Below, in pieces: positions 15,664-25,163 of a DNA stretch of 53,156 bases (position 1 is its first letter; each line of letters starts with the position of its first letter). This DNA is from Pseudomonas cuatrocienegasensis (GTDB lineage: Bacteria; Pseudomonadota; Gammaproteobacteria; Pseudomonadales; Pseudomonadaceae): NCBI RefSeq assembly GCF_900110925.1, contig NZ_FOFP01000024.1, positions 1-53,156 of the forward strand, read 5' to 3'. Below the pieces are notes generated by a model. It saw only the letters and a program-made list of their open reading frames with translations. It searched no databases and was not told the DNA's origin. Made by a program: the position numbers and the translations under genes.

Positions 15664-16929
15664 ATGACAGAGTCCGTGCTCGACTACATGACCCGCCTCG
15701 GCGAAGCCGCCCGCCGCGCTTCGCGTGTGATCGCCCGTGCCAGCACCGCGCAGAAGAACCATGCGCTGCAGGCTGCTGCCGACGCCCTGGATGGCGCCCG
15801 CCGTGAGCTGGTCGCCGCCAATGAGCTGGACCTGGCCGCGGCCCGCGCCAATGGCCTGGAACCGGCCATGGTCGACCGCCTGGCGCTGACCCCGGCAGTC
15901 ATCGACAGCATGATCGAGGGCCTGCGCCAGGTCGCGACCCTGCCTGACCCCATCGGCGAGATTCAGGGCATGCGCTACCTGCCCTCGGGTATTCAGGTCG
16001 GCAAGATGCGCGTGCCGCTGGGTGTGATCGGCATCATCTACGAGTCGCGGCCCAATGTGACCATAGATGCCGCCAGCCTGTGCCTGAAATCCGGCAACGC
16101 AACTATCCTGCGCGGTGGCTCCGAGGCCATTCATTCCAATCAGGCGATTGCCCAGTGCATCCAGCAGGGCCTGGCCGCCGCTGGCCTGCCGGCTGAGGCG
16201 GTGCAGGTGGTGGAAACCACCGACCGCGCTGCGGTCGGCGCGTTGATCACCATGCCCGAGTTTGTCGATGTCATCGTGCCGCGTGGTGGCAAGGGCCTGA
16301 TCGAGCGCATCAGCCGTGACGCCAAGGTGCCGGTGATCAAGCACCTGGACGGCGTCTGCCATGTCTACATCGACGTAGCGGCCGATATCGACAAGGCCAT
16401 CCGCGTCGCCGACAACGCCAAGACCCAGCGTTACTCGCCCTGCAATACCATGGAAACCCTGCTGGTGCATGCCGCCATTGCGGCGCGCGTGCTGCCGCCG
16501 CTGGCCGCCATCTACCGCGACAAGGGCGTTGAGCTGCGTGGCGACGCCGCGACCCGCGCACTGCTGGGCAGCGATGTGCTGGAAGCGAGCGAGGACGACT
16601 GGTTTGCCGAGTACAACGCGCCGATCCTGGCGATTCGCATTGTCGATTCCCTGGATGCGGCCATCGAGCACATCAATCACTACGGCTCGCAGCACACCGA
16701 TGCGATCATCACCGAGCACTTCAGTGATGCCCGCCGCTTCCTCACCGAAGTGGATTCCGCCTCGGTGATGGTCAATGCCTCGACCCGTTTCGCTGATGGC
16801 TTCGAGTATGGCCTGGGCGCCGAAATCGGCATTTCTACCGATAAGCTGCATGCCCGCGGGCCGGTGGGGCTGCTTGGCCTGACCAGCGAGAAGTACGTGG
16901 TGTTCGGCGACGGACATATCCGCACCTGA
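15664..16929 (+). CDS. proA: Gamma-glutamyl phosphate reductase
   Basis: ProA reduces gamma-glutamyl phosphate with NADPH to glutamate semialdehyde, the second step of proline synthesis. The 421-residue protein shows the aldehyde-dehydrogenase fold: PLGVIGIIYESRPNVTIDAA, cofactor-binding LKSGNATILRGGSEA, and the catalytic Cys in YSPCNTMETLLVH. The C-terminus reads GPVGLLGLTSEKYVVFGDGHIR. The ATG at 15664 is the first that gives the family N-terminus. Its stop overlaps the nadD start (TGATG). ProB is elsewhere. Confidence 0.97.
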   Translation: MTESVLDYMTRLGEAARRASRVIARASTAQKNHALQAAADALDGARRELVAANELDLAAARANGLEPAMVDRLALTPAVIDSMIEGLRQVATLPDPIGEIQGMRYLPSGIQVGKMRVPLGVIGIIYESRPNVTIDAASLCLKSGNATILRGGSEAIHSNQAIAQCIQQGLAAAGLPAEAVQVVETTDRAAVGALITMPEFVDVIVPRGGKGLIERISRDAKVPVIKHLDGVCHVYIDVAADIDKAIRVADNAKTQRYSPCNTMETLLVHAAIAARVLPPLAAIYRDKGVELRGDAATRALLGSDVLEASEDDWFAEYNAPILAIRIVDSLDAAIEHINHYGSQHTDAIITEHFSDARRFLTEVDSASVMVNASTRFADGFEYGLGAEIGISTDKLHARGPVGLLGLTSEKYVVFGDGHIRT

Positions 16930-17573
16930 TGGCCCGACGCATAGGCCTGCTCGGCGGGACCTTCAACCCGGTGCATATCGCCCATCTGCGCGCGGCACTG
17001 GAAGTGGTGGATTTCATGGGGCTGGACGAGTTGCGTCTGGTCCCCAGTGCCCGCCCGCCGCACCGTGAGGCGCCGCAGGTGAGCGCCGAGCAGCGCCTGG
17101 CGATGGTCGAACTGGCCGTGGCAGACGAACCGCGCTTGTGCGTCGATGACCGCGAGCTGCGCCGGGACAAACCGTCCTACAGCATCGACACCCTGGAGTC
17201 GTTGCGCGGCGAACTGGCCGCCGACGATCAGCTATTTTTGATTCTTGGCTGGGACGCCTTTTGTGGGCTGCCCGGCTGGCACCGCTGGCAGGACCTGTTA
17301 CTGCATGCGCACATTCTGGTGCTGCAGCGGCCGGATGCTGACAGTGATGCGCCGCAGGCGCTGCGTGACCTGCTGGCGGCGCGCAGCGTGAGTGACCCCC
17401 TGACCCTGAAAGGGCCGGGGGGGCAGATTTCCTTCATCTGGCAGGCACCGCTCGCGGTGTCGGCCACCCAGATCCGCACCCTGCTGGGGCGCGGAACGTC
17501 GGTACGGTTTCTCGTGCCCGATGCGGTGCTGGCCTATATCCATGCGCACGGACTGTACCGTGCGTCGAACTGA
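16929..17573 (+). CDS. nadD: Nicotinate-mononucleotide adenylyltransferase
   Basis: NadD transfers AMP from ATP to nicotinate mononucleotide, a required step of NAD synthesis. The 214-residue protein begins with the nucleotidyltransferase motif GLLGGTFNPVHIAHL (GxFxPxHxGH type) and carries LILGWDAFCGLPGWHRWQDLL plus the C-terminal SATQIRTLLGRG, the equivalent of the ISSTxIR motif. The ATG shares its A with the TGA stop of proA, pointing to coupled translation. rsfS follows after 22 bases, as in most gammaproteobacteria. Confidence 0.96.
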   Translation: MARRIGLLGGTFNPVHIAHLRAALEVVDFMGLDELRLVPSARPPHREAPQVSAEQRLAMVELAVADEPRLCVDDRELRRDKPSYSIDTLESLRGELAADDQLFLILGWDAFCGLPGWHRWQDLLLHAHILVLQRPDADSDAPQALRDLLAARSVSDPLTLKGPGGQISFIWQAPLAVSATQIRTLLGRGTSVRFLVPDAVLAYIHAHGLYRASN

Positions 17574-17595
17574 ACATGAGGCACACGAGTTAGTC

Positions 17596-17982
17596 ATGAC
17601 AACCCCGAAAATGCTCAGCGAAGACCTGGTCAAACTGGCCATCGCTGCCCTGGAAGAAATCAAGGCGCAAGACATCGTCACCATCGATGTACGCGAAAAA
17701 ACCAGCATCACCGACTTCATGCTGATCGCCAGCGGCACCTCCAGCCGCCACGTCAAGTCGCTGGTCGACAACGTGCTGGAGAAGGTCAAGGAGCAGGGCG
17801 TGCGCCCGCTCGGCAGTGAAGGTCTGGACACCGGCGAATGGGCACTGCTCGACCTGGGCGATATCGTCGTCCACGTCATGCTGCCGACCGCTCGTCAGTT
17901 CTATGACCTCGAACGCCTGTGGCAAGGCGCTGAGCAGAGCCGTGCGCAGTTCAGTGCCGAGCCGGGCGCCGAGCAGGAATAA
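17596..17982 (+). CDS. rsfS: Ribosome silencing factor RsfS (DUF143/Iojap)
   Basis: RsfS binds protein L14 of the large ribosomal subunit and blocks subunit joining when nutrients fall. The 128-residue product starts MTTPKMLSEDLVKLAIAALEEIKAQDI and has the family core TSITDFMLIASGTSSRHVKSLVDNV and GEWALLDLGDIVVHVMLPTARQFYDLERLW. The ATG at 17596 is chosen because upstream codons lie inside nadD and are not conserved. An acidic C-terminal tail (about 15 residues) is variable in the family. It is followed at 12 bases by rlmH, its usual neighbour. Confidence 0.96.
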   Translation: MTTPKMLSEDLVKLAIAALEEIKAQDIVTIDVREKTSITDFMLIASGTSSRHVKSLVDNVLEKVKEQGVRPLGSEGLDTGEWALLDLGDIVVHVMLPTARQFYDLERLWQGAEQSRAQFSAEPGAEQE

Positions 17983-17994
17983 GGACCGCCCGCC

Positions 17995-18462
17995 GTGCGC
18001 ATCAAACTGATCGCCGTGGGCTCGCGCATGCCGCGCTGGGTCGAGGAAGGCTGGCAGGAGTACGCCAAGCGTATGCCGGCCGAGCTGAGCCTGGAACTGG
18101 TGGAGATCCCCCTGACCACGCGCGGCAAGAATGCCGACGTGGCGCGGATGATCCGCCAGGAAGGCGAGGCCATGCTGGCCAAGGTGCTGCCCGGCGAGCG
18201 CATCGTTACCCTCGAGGTGCAGGGCCGCCCCTGGAGCACCGAGCAGTTGGCTGTGGAACTGGATAAATGGCGCTTGGATGCGCGCACCGTCAACCTTATG
18301 GTAGGCGGGCCAGAGGGCCTGGCGCCCGAGGTTCAGGCACGCAGCGAACAACGCTGGTCGCTGTCGCCGCTGACCCTGCCGCACCCGCTGGTACGGATAC
18401 TCATCGGCGAGCAGATGTACCGGGCCTGGACAGTCTTGTCCGGCCATCCTTACCACAAATAA
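17995..18462 (+). CDS. rlmH: 23S rRNA (pseudouridine-1915-N3)-methyltransferase
   Basis: RlmH methylates pseudouridine 1915 in helix 69 of 23S rRNA, acting on assembled 70S ribosomes. The 155-residue length is exactly typical. The SPOUT-fold knot is visible in TVNLMVGGPEGLAPEVQARSEQRWSLSPLTLPHPLVRILIGEQMYRAW. Translation starts at a GTG (17995) preceded by AAGGA in the rsfS stop region, which gives the conserved MRIKLIAVGSRMPRWVEEG. mrdA follows after 12 bases, tying ribosome maintenance to the cell-elongation genes in one transcript. Confidence 0.97.
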   Translation: MRIKLIAVGSRMPRWVEEGWQEYAKRMPAELSLELVEIPLTTRGKNADVARMIRQEGEAMLAKVLPGERIVTLEVQGRPWSTEQLAVELDKWRLDARTVNLMVGGPEGLAPEVQARSEQRWSLSPLTLPHPLVRILIGEQMYRAWTVLSGHPYHK

Positions 18463-18474
18463 CAGCAGTCGCCG

Positions 18475-20370
18475 ATGCCGCAGCCGATTCGCCTCAAAGA
18501 CCACGAGAAAGATGCCCGCATGGTGCGCAAGCGCGCCCTGGTGGGCGGTATCGTGTTCCTCTTGCTGACGGCGGTACTGATTGCGCGCATGTACTACCTG
18601 CAGGTGGTGCAGTTCGAGTACCACAGTACCTTGGCGGAAAATAACCGTATCCATGTGCAGCCGGTGCCGCCTACCCGTGGGCTGATCTTCGACCGCAATG
18701 GGGTGATCGTCGCCGACAACCGGCCGAGCTTCAGCCTGACCCTGACCCGTGAGCGGGCCGGCGACTGGCGCCAGGTGCTGGACGTGATTGTCGAGGTGCT
18801 GGGCCTCAGCGAGGAGGATCGGGCGCTGTTCGAGCGGCGTGTACGCCAGGGACGTCGGCCATTCGAGCCGGTGCCCGTGCTGTTCGAGCTGAGCGAAGAG
18901 CAGATCGCGCGCATTGCCATCAACCAGTTCCGCCTGCCGGGCGTGGAAGTGGCGGCGCAGCTGGTGCGGCATTATCCGTTGGGTGACCACTTCGCCCACT
19001 CGGTCGGCTATGTGGGGCGGATCAACGAGAAGGAACTCAGTGACCTCGATCCGGTGGCCTACAGCGGTACTCATCACATTGGCAAGACCGGCATCGAGCG
19101 CTTCTACGAAGCACAGTTGCATGGCGAAGTGGGCTACGAAGAGGTCGAGACCAATGCCCGTGGGCGCGTGCTGCGGGTGCTCAAGCGCACCGACCCGCTG
19201 CCGGGCAGGGACATTGTGCTGACCCTCGATTCGCGCCTGCAGGAGGCGGCTGAAGCTGCGCTGGGCGGGCGCCGTGGTGCGGTGGTGGCGCTGCAGCCGC
19301 AAACCGGCGAGGTGCTGGCCATGGTCAGTCAGCCAAGCTTCGATCCCAACCCCTTTGTCACCGGCATCGGCTTCAAGGCCTATGCCGATTTGCGCGACTC
19401 GATCGACCGGCCACTGTTCAACCGCGTGCTACGCGGGCTCTACCCGCCGGGCTCGACGATCAAGCCGATGGTCGCCGTAGCCGGGCTGGATGCTGGAGTG
19501 ATCACCCCGCAAACCCGGGTGTTCGACCCCGGCTTCTATCAATTGCCCAACCACAGCCACAAGTACCGCAACTGGAACCGTAACGGCGATGGTTGGGTCG
19601 ATCTGGAGCTGGCCATCTCGCGCTCCAATGACACCTACTTCTACGACCTGGCACACAAGATGGGCGTGGACCGCATGCACGACTACATGACCCGCTTCGG
19701 CCTCGGCCAGCGCGTGTCGCTGGATATGTTCGAGGAAACCGCAGGTCTGATGCCGTCGCGCGACTGGAAGCGGGCTCGTTACCGTCAGCCCTGGTACCCC
19801 GGCGAAACCCTGATCCTCGGGATTGGCCAGGGCTACATGCAGACCACGCCGCTGCAGCTGGCTCAGGCCACAGCGCTGATGGCTACCCGCGGCAAGTGGA
19901 TCCGCCCGCACCTGGCCAAGACCATCGAAGGCCTGCCGGCCGTCGACAGTGACCCGGTGCCGGACATCCAGCTGCGTGATCCCAAGTTCTGGGACTACGG
20001 CCGTTTCGGCATGGAGCAAGTGGTGCACGGCCCGCGCGGCACGGCGCGCAAGATCGGTGATGGCTCGCCCTACCGGATCGCCGGCAAGAGTGGTACGGCC
20101 CAGGTGGTGGCGATCAAACAGGGCGAGAAATACGACCGCGAGAAGATTCAGGAGCGCCACCGTGACCACGCCCTGTTTGTCGCCTTTGCCCCGGCGGACA
20201 ACCCGCAGATCGTGGTCTCGGTGATGGTCGAAAACGGCGAGTCCGGTTCCGGCGTCGCCGCACCGGTGGTCAAGCAGGTGATGGATGCCTGGCTGCTCGA
20301 CGAGAATGGTCAGCTCAAGGCTGAATTTGCTCCACCAGTCAAAGCCGAGGTTGTCCAGCGTGAGCAATAA
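18475..20370 (+). CDS. mrdA: Penicillin-binding protein 2 (elongation-specific transpeptidase)
   Basis: PBP2 crosslinks peptidoglycan during rod elongation together with RodA. The 631-residue protein has a short cytoplasmic N-terminus, one membrane helix (about 22-42), a pedestal domain, and a transpeptidase domain. The active-site Ser327 lies in PPGSTIKP (SxxK), the SxN motif in ISRSNDTY, and the KSGTAQ box near residue 540. All catalytic motifs are intact. The conserved PTRGLIFDRNG segment follows the membrane anchor. The 3' end overlaps rodA by 11 bases, consistent with coupled synthesis of the partner proteins. Confidence 0.97.
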   Translation: MPQPIRLKDHEKDARMVRKRALVGGIVFLLLTAVLIARMYYLQVVQFEYHSTLAENNRIHVQPVPPTRGLIFDRNGVIVADNRPSFSLTLTRERAGDWRQVLDVIVEVLGLSEEDRALFERRVRQGRRPFEPVPVLFELSEEQIARIAINQFRLPGVEVAAQLVRHYPLGDHFAHSVGYVGRINEKELSDLDPVAYSGTHHIGKTGIERFYEAQLHGEVGYEEVETNARGRVLRVLKRTDPLPGRDIVLTLDSRLQEAAEAALGGRRGAVVALQPQTGEVLAMVSQPSFDPNPFVTGIGFKAYADLRDSIDRPLFNRVLRGLYPPGSTIKPMVAVAGLDAGVITPQTRVFDPGFYQLPNHSHKYRNWNRNGDGWVDLELAISRSNDTYFYDLAHKMGVDRMHDYMTRFGLGQRVSLDMFEETAGLMPSRDWKRARYRQPWYPGETLILGIGQGYMQTTPLQLAQATALMATRGKWIRPHLAKTIEGLPAVDSDPVPDIQLRDPKFWDYGRFGMEQVVHGPRGTARKIGDGSPYRIAGKSGTAQVVAIKQGEKYDREKIQERHRDHALFVAFAPADNPQIVVSVMVENGESGSGVAAPVVKQVMDAWLLDENGQLKAEFAPPVKAEVVQREQ

Positions 20371-21505
20371 CTTCGACCGTAATCTGTCCAGCGAGGACGT
20401 GCTGCGTCGTCGCGCGTCGCTGCTGCAGCGCGTGCACATCGACGGCATCCTGTTGCTGCTGCTGTTGATCCTCGGTGCCGCGAGCCTGTTTATCCTGTAC
20501 TCGGCCAGCGGCAAGAATATCGACCTGCTGATGAAGCAGGCCAGCTCCTTCGGTCTTGGCCTGATCGGTATGCTGGTCATCGCCCAGTTCGAGCCGCGCT
20601 TTATGGCGCGCTGGGTACCCTTGGCCTATGTGGGCGGGGTTGGTTTGCTGGTAGTGGTCGATGTCATGGGCCACAACGCCATGGGCGCGACCCGCTGGAT
20701 CAATATTCCCGGGGTGATTCGCTTCCAGCCGTCGGAGTTCATGAAGATCATCATGCCGGCGTCGATTGCCTGGTACCTGGCAAAGCGCAGCCTGCCACCG
20801 CGTTTCAAGCATATCTGTGTGGCCATGGCGATGATCGCTACGCCCTTCGTGCTGATTCTGCTGCAGCCAGACCTGGGCACCTCGCTGTTGGTGCTGGCCG
20901 CCGGTTGTTTCGTGCTGTTTATTGCCGGGCTGCAATGGCGCTGGATTCTCGGTGCCGCAGCGGCGGTGGTGCCGATAGCCGTCGGTATGTGGTTTTTCGT
21001 GCTGCGCGAATACCAGAAGCAGCGGGTGCTGACCTTCCTCAACCCGGAGAGTGACCCGCTGGGCTCGGGCTGGAACATCATCCAGTCCAAGGCCGCCATC
21101 GGCTCCGGCGGCGTGCTGGGCAAGGGCTGGTTGCTGGGCACCCAATCGCACCTGGATTTTCTGCCCGAGAGCCACACCGACTTCATTATCGCTGTACTTG
21201 CCGAAGAGTTCGGCTTGGTGGGCGTGTGCCTGCTTTTGTTGCTTTATATGTTGCTGATAGCCCGCGGGCTGGTGATTACCGTGCAAGCGCAGACGCTGTT
21301 CGGTAAGCTTCTCGCCGGTGCACTGACCATGACGTTCTTCGTCTATGTGTTCGTCAATATCGGCATGGTCAGTGGGTTGTTGCCGGTGGTGGGGGTCCCG
21401 CTGCCGTTCATCAGTTACGGGGGCACCTCGCTGATCACGCTATTGGCTGGGTTCGGCATCCTGATGTCGATCCACACTCACCGTAAATGGATTACACAAG
21501 CTTAA
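20360..21505 (+). CDS. rodA: Rod-shape peptidoglycan glycosyltransferase RodA (SEDS)
   Basis: RodA polymerises lipid II into glycan strands in the elongasome with PBP2. The 381-residue protein has about ten membrane helices and the SEDS hallmarks GATRWINIPGVIRFQPSEFMKI, LLQPDLGTSLLV, HTDFIIAVLAEEFGL and PLPFISYGGTSLI. The putative catalytic Asp is in the PDLGT segment. The GTG at 20360 is preferred because it gives the usual short N-terminus (SNNFDRNLSSEDVLRRRAS); it overlaps the mrdA end. mltB follows nine bases later. Confidence 0.96.
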   Translation: MSNNFDRNLSSEDVLRRRASLLQRVHIDGILLLLLLILGAASLFILYSASGKNIDLLMKQASSFGLGLIGMLVIAQFEPRFMARWVPLAYVGGVGLLVVVDVMGHNAMGATRWINIPGVIRFQPSEFMKIIMPASIAWYLAKRSLPPRFKHICVAMAMIATPFVLILLQPDLGTSLLVLAAGCFVLFIAGLQWRWILGAAAAVVPIAVGMWFFVLREYQKQRVLTFLNPESDPLGSGWNIIQSKAAIGSGGVLGKGWLLGTQSHLDFLPESHTDFIIAVLAEEFGLVGVCLLLLLYMLLIARGLVITVQAQTLFGKLLAGALTMTFFVYVFVNIGMVSGLLPVVGVPLPFISYGGTSLITLLAGFGILMSIHTHRKWITQA

Positions 21506-21514
21506 ATTGGGGTT

Positions 21515-22534
21515 ATGAATTCAATGCAGATTTTGCGTCGCTGGGCTTCACGGCATGCGCCCTGGGTCGGTTTGGTCGGGGTGTTCGGGTGTGCCCAGCA
21601 GGCCATGGCCGCGGATTACGACAATGCACCGCTGGTCAACGAGTTCATTGCTGAAATGACCCGCGACTACGGCTTCGCCAGTGAGCAACTGGTCAGCCTG
21701 TTCGGCGAGGTCGAGCGCAAACAGGCGATTCTCGACGCCATTTCGCGGCCCGCCGAGCGGGTCAAACCCTGGAGCGAATACCGCCCGATCTTCATCACCG
21801 ATTCGCGTATCGCCCGCGGTGTCGACTTCTGGCGTGAGCACGAGGAGGCCCTGCGCAAGGCTGAGCAGGATTACGGCGTACCGGCCGAGATGATCGTCGC
21901 GATCATCGGTGTGGAAACTTTCTACGGCGGCAACACCGGTAACTACCGGGTCGTCGATGCGCTGTCGACCCTGGCGTTCGATTATCCGCCGCGTGCGCCC
22001 TTCTTTCGTAAAGAGCTGCGCGAGTTCCTCATGCTGACCCGCGAAGAGCAGGTCGACCCGCTCACCCTCAAGGGCTCCTATGCCGGTGCCATGGGCCTGC
22101 CGCAGTTCATGCCGAGCAGCTTTCGCGCCTACGCGGTGGACTTCGATGGCGACGGTCACATCAATATCTGGACCAACCCTACCGATGCCATCGGCAGTGT
22201 TGCCAGCTACTTCAAACGCCACGGCTGGCAGCCGGGCGAGCAGGTCGCCAGCCGCGCCACGGTCAAGGGTGAGCAGGCCGATCAAGGTCTGACCCAGGGC
22301 CTCGACCCGGTCTCGACTGTGGGCCAGTTACGCGCCCTGGGCTGGTCGACAGAGGACGCTCTGAGCGACGAGCTGCCGGTGACTGCATTTCGTCTGGAAG
22401 GCGCCGAAGGTGCCGAATACTGGATGGGCCTGCCGAACTTCTTCGTCATCACCCGCTACAATCGCAGTGTGATGTATGCCATGGCGGTCAATCAGTTGGC
22501 TGAGTATCTGGTCACTGCGCGGGGGGCGCGTTAA
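21515..22534 (+). CDS. mltB: Membrane-associated lytic murein transglycosylase B (SltB1-like)
   Basis: This periplasmic enzyme cleaves glycan strands to 1,6-anhydromuramyl products, making room for new synthesis. The 339-residue protein has an N-terminal signal peptide ending near AMA-ADY, the catalytic Glu134 in IIGVETFYGGNTGNY, and the GSYAGAMGLPQFMPSSF and DFDGDGHINIW (EF-hand-like) motifs typical of the MltB/Slt35 group. The sequence before the cleavage site, GVFGC, is a poor lipobox, so a soluble form like P. aeruginosa SltB1 is likely. The stop overlaps the rlpA start by one base. Confidence 0.94.
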   Translation: MNSMQILRRWASRHAPWVGLVGVFGCAQQAMAADYDNAPLVNEFIAEMTRDYGFASEQLVSLFGEVERKQAILDAISRPAERVKPWSEYRPIFITDSRIARGVDFWREHEEALRKAEQDYGVPAEMIVAIIGVETFYGGNTGNYRVVDALSTLAFDYPPRAPFFRKELREFLMLTREEQVDPLTLKGSYAGAMGLPQFMPSSFRAYAVDFDGDGHINIWTNPTDAIGSVASYFKRHGWQPGEQVASRATVKGEQADQGLTQGLDPVSTVGQLRALGWSTEDALSDELPVTAFRLEGAEGAEYWMGLPNFFVITRYNRSVMYAMAVNQLAEYLVTARGAR

Positions 22535-23541
22535 TGCTTCGTCTGCCGTTCAAGCTCGCGGCCTGCGCCAGTCTGGCATTGGCCCTGGCCAGTTGCTCGT
22601 CGAACCGTGCTCCACAGCCGGGTGTTGCCGTGCCGCAGGCCTCGGGCGGGATTTCTGGCCCGACCAACTACAGCCAGCCGCACAAGGACGGCGCGCCCTG
22701 GTGGGACGTGGACGTTTCGAAGATTCCCGACGCCGTGCCCATGCCGCACTACGGCGCGGTCAAGGCCAGCCCCTACAGCGTGTTCGGCAAGCAGTACTAC
22801 CCGATTCCCGATGCACGGCGTTACACCGCGGTAGGTCCGGCGAGCTGGTACGGCACCAAGTTTCATGGCCAGGCCACGGCCAACGGCGAAACCTACGACC
22901 TCTATGGCATGACAGCCGCGCACAAGACCTTGCCGCTGCCCAGCTATGTACGGGTGACCAACCTGGAGAATGGCAAGTCGGCGATCCTGCGGGTCAATGA
23001 CCGTGGGCCGTTCTACTCTGACCGCATCATCGACCTGTCTTTCGCCGCGGCGAAGAAACTCGGCTATGCCGAAAGTGGTACGGCGCGGGTCAAGGTTGAG
23101 GGCATCGACCCCCATGAGTGGTGGGCACAGCAGGGTAAAACGGTGCCGATGATGATGGCCGGCACCCCCAAATCTGCCGTGGCCCAGCCGGTCGCGCAGT
23201 CGATCAGCCAGCCGCTGGAAACCTATTCGCCACCGCCCCAGCAACATGCCGCGGCCGTGGTGCCAGTGCAGATCGACGCAAAAAAAAACGCTTCACTCGC
23301 AGCCTCTGGCCTGTATCTCCAGGTGGGCGCCTTCGCCAACCCGGACGCTGCGGAGCTGCTCAAGGCCAAGCTGAGCGATACGGTGAGTGCCCCGGTGTTC
23401 ATCAGCTCAGTGGTGCGCAACCAGCAGATTCTGCACCGCGTGCGCCTCGGGCCGATTCCCAGCCAGGGCGAGGCTGAGCAACTGCAGAGCAGCGTACGCC
23501 TGGCCAATCTGGGCCAGCCCACGCTGGTAAAGGGCGACTGA
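22534..23541 (+). CDS. rlpA: Septal-ring lytic transglycosylase / rare lipoprotein A
   Basis: RlpA is an outer-membrane lipoprotein; in P. aeruginosa it is a lytic transglycosylase acting on glycan strands stripped of stem peptides at the septum. The 335-residue product has lipobox LASC (Cys21). A double-psi beta-barrel domain is marked by GPASWYGTKFHGQATANGE and ILRVNDRGPFYSDRIIDLS, with the catalytic Asp in NDRGPF. A C-terminal SPOR domain (about 260-335, LYLQVGAFANPDAAELLKAK) binds denuded glycan. A run of Lys codons at about 249 separates the two domains. Confidence 0.96.
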   Translation: MLRLPFKLAACASLALALASCSSNRAPQPGVAVPQASGGISGPTNYSQPHKDGAPWWDVDVSKIPDAVPMPHYGAVKASPYSVFGKQYYPIPDARRYTAVGPASWYGTKFHGQATANGETYDLYGMTAAHKTLPLPSYVRVTNLENGKSAILRVNDRGPFYSDRIIDLSFAAAKKLGYAESGTARVKVEGIDPHEWWAQQGKTVPMMMAGTPKSAVAQPVAQSISQPLETYSPPPQQHAAAVVPVQIDAKKNASLAASGLYLQVGAFANPDAAELLKAKLSDTVSAPVFISSVVRNQQILHRVRLGPIPSQGEAEQLQSSVRLANLGQPTLVKGD

Positions 23542-23662
23542 CGGGCAACTAATCGCCCGCCAGCCTGCCTAAGCAGCGAGCTGCGCCGCTTCAGAGCGCG
23601 CGCAGCACCGTATAACTTGCCCTTTCGGGTCCGTTCGACCATCAGCAACCTCAGAGAGACGG

Positions 23663-24823
23663 ATGAATATCACCAGCTTTACGCAGCGCATTTTCCTCAC
23701 ATTTCTCCTGCTCGCCGCCCCGGCTGCCTGGGCCAACCAGACGGTGGTCCCCGCACCGCCGCAACTGGCGGCCAAGTCCTATGTCCTGATGGACGCTGCC
23801 AGTGGCAAGGTGCTGGTCGAGAACAACGGTGACCAGCGTCTGCCGCCTGCCAGCCTGACCAAGTTGATGACTGCCTATATCGCTACCCTGGAGATCCGCA
23901 AGGGCCAGATCGGCGAGCAGGACATGGTCACCGTCAGCGAGAAAGCCTGGCGCACCGGCGGCTCGCGCATGTTTATCCAGGTCAATACCCAGGTAAGCGT
24001 GAGTGACCTGCTGCACGGCATCATCATTCAGTCGGGGAACGATGCCAGCGTGGCTATCGCCGAGCACATCGCCGGTAGCGAAGAAGCCTTTGCCGACATG
24101 ATGAATGCCGCGGCGCAGCGTCTGGGCATGGTCAATACGCACTTCGTCAATGCCACCGGTTTGCCGGACCCGGAGCACTACTCCAGTGCCCACGACATGG
24201 CCATCCTGGCGCGCGCCATCATCAATGAAGACCCCGAGCACTACGCGATCTACTCGCAGAAGGAGTTCTTCTGGAACAACATCAAGCAGCCCAACCGCAA
24301 CCTGCTGCTGTGGCGTGACAAGACCGTCGATGGCCTGAAAACCGGCCATACCGAAGAAGCCGGTTTCTGCCTGGTGTCCTCGGCTGTGCGCGATGGCGCG
24401 CGGATGATTACCTCGGTATTCGGTACCGTGAGCGAACAGGCTCGTGCTGCTGAAACCCAGAAGCTGCTGACCTACGGTTTCCGCTTCTTCGAAAGCCGCA
24501 CCTTCTACCAGAAGGGCACCGAGCTGGCTCAGGCCCAGGTGTGGAAAGGCACGACCAACCAGGTCAAGGCCGGTCTGGCCAATGACCTGACCCTGACGCT
24601 GCCCAAGGGCCAGATGGAAAAACTGCAAGCCAGCATGACCCTCAACCCGCAGTTGGTTGCGCCCATTGCGCAAGGCGATGTGATCGGCAAGGTGGAAGTG
24701 AAACTGGCTGATGAAGTGGTGCACAGCGCTGACCTGGTCGCCCTGGAAACCGTCGAAGAAGGCGGCTTCTTCCGTCGCCTGTGGGACGGCGTGCGCTTGT
24801 TCTTCTTCGGCCTGTTCAATTGA
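23663..24823 (+). CDS. dacC: D-alanyl-D-alanine carboxypeptidase (PBP5/6 type)
   Basis: This low-molecular-mass PBP trims the terminal D-Ala from pentapeptides in the periplasm and so limits crosslinking. The 386-residue protein has a signal peptide ending at AWA-NQT, Ser64 in the SxxK motif ASLTKL, the SGN motif in IQSGNDAS, and KTGHTEEAGF. A C-terminal beta domain and a final amphipathic helix (FFRRLWDGVRLFFFGLFN) anchor it to the inner membrane. A 121-base gap from rlpA may hold its own promoter. ybeD and lipB follow. Confidence 0.96.
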   Translation: MNITSFTQRIFLTFLLLAAPAAWANQTVVPAPPQLAAKSYVLMDAASGKVLVENNGDQRLPPASLTKLMTAYIATLEIRKGQIGEQDMVTVSEKAWRTGGSRMFIQVNTQVSVSDLLHGIIIQSGNDASVAIAEHIAGSEEAFADMMNAAAQRLGMVNTHFVNATGLPDPEHYSSAHDMAILARAIINEDPEHYAIYSQKEFFWNNIKQPNRNLLLWRDKTVDGLKTGHTEEAGFCLVSSAVRDGARMITSVFGTVSEQARAAETQKLLTYGFRFFESRTFYQKGTELAQAQVWKGTTNQVKAGLANDLTLTLPKGQMEKLQASMTLNPQLVAPIAQGDVIGKVEVKLADEVVHSADLVALETVEEGGFFRRLWDGVRLFFFGLFN

Positions 24824-24884
24824 TCTGAAGACCGCGCCCCGTCTGGGGCGCATGTGAAGGACAGGCCACGTGCCTGCATGAGCC

Positions 24885-25163
24885 ATGACTGAGACCGATA
24901 CCCAAGCGCCGAAAATCGAGTTCCCCTGCGAGCGTTACCCGATCAAGGTGATCGGTGAGGCGGGCGAGGGCTTCCATGAACTGGTGATCGAAGTGATCCA
25001 GCGCCATGCGCCGGATTTCGACGCCACCTCTCTGGTTGCCCGCGACAGCCGCACGGGTCGCTTTCTGTCGGTGCAGGTGCTGATCACCGCTACCGGCATC
25101 GAGCAGCTGCAAGCGATCAATGCTGACCTGCGCGCCACCGGCCGCGTACACATGGTGCTCTAG
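24885..25163 (+). CDS. ybeD: YbeD/DUF493 family protein
   Basis: The 92-residue cytoplasmic protein begins MTETDTQAPKIEFPCERYPIKVIGEAG and has the ferredoxin-like alpha-beta pattern of the UPF0250/DUF493 family, ending LRATGRVHMVL. Its function is not settled; it nearly always lies between a dac carboxypeptidase gene and lipB, as here, and the fold resembles the regulatory ACT-like domain of some enzymes. The stop codon TAG shares its G with the GTG start of lipB, so translation is coupled. Confidence 0.95.
   Translation: MTETDTQAPKIEFPCERYPIKVIGEAGEGFHELVIEVIQRHAPDFDATSLVARDSRTGRFLSVQVLITATGIEQLQAINADLRATGRVHMVL

Noticed and set aside
17590..19302. A 570-codon open frame antisense to rsfS, rlmH and mrdA
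   Set aside because: It crosses three well-supported genes on the other strand and shows His/Gln-rich shadow composition.
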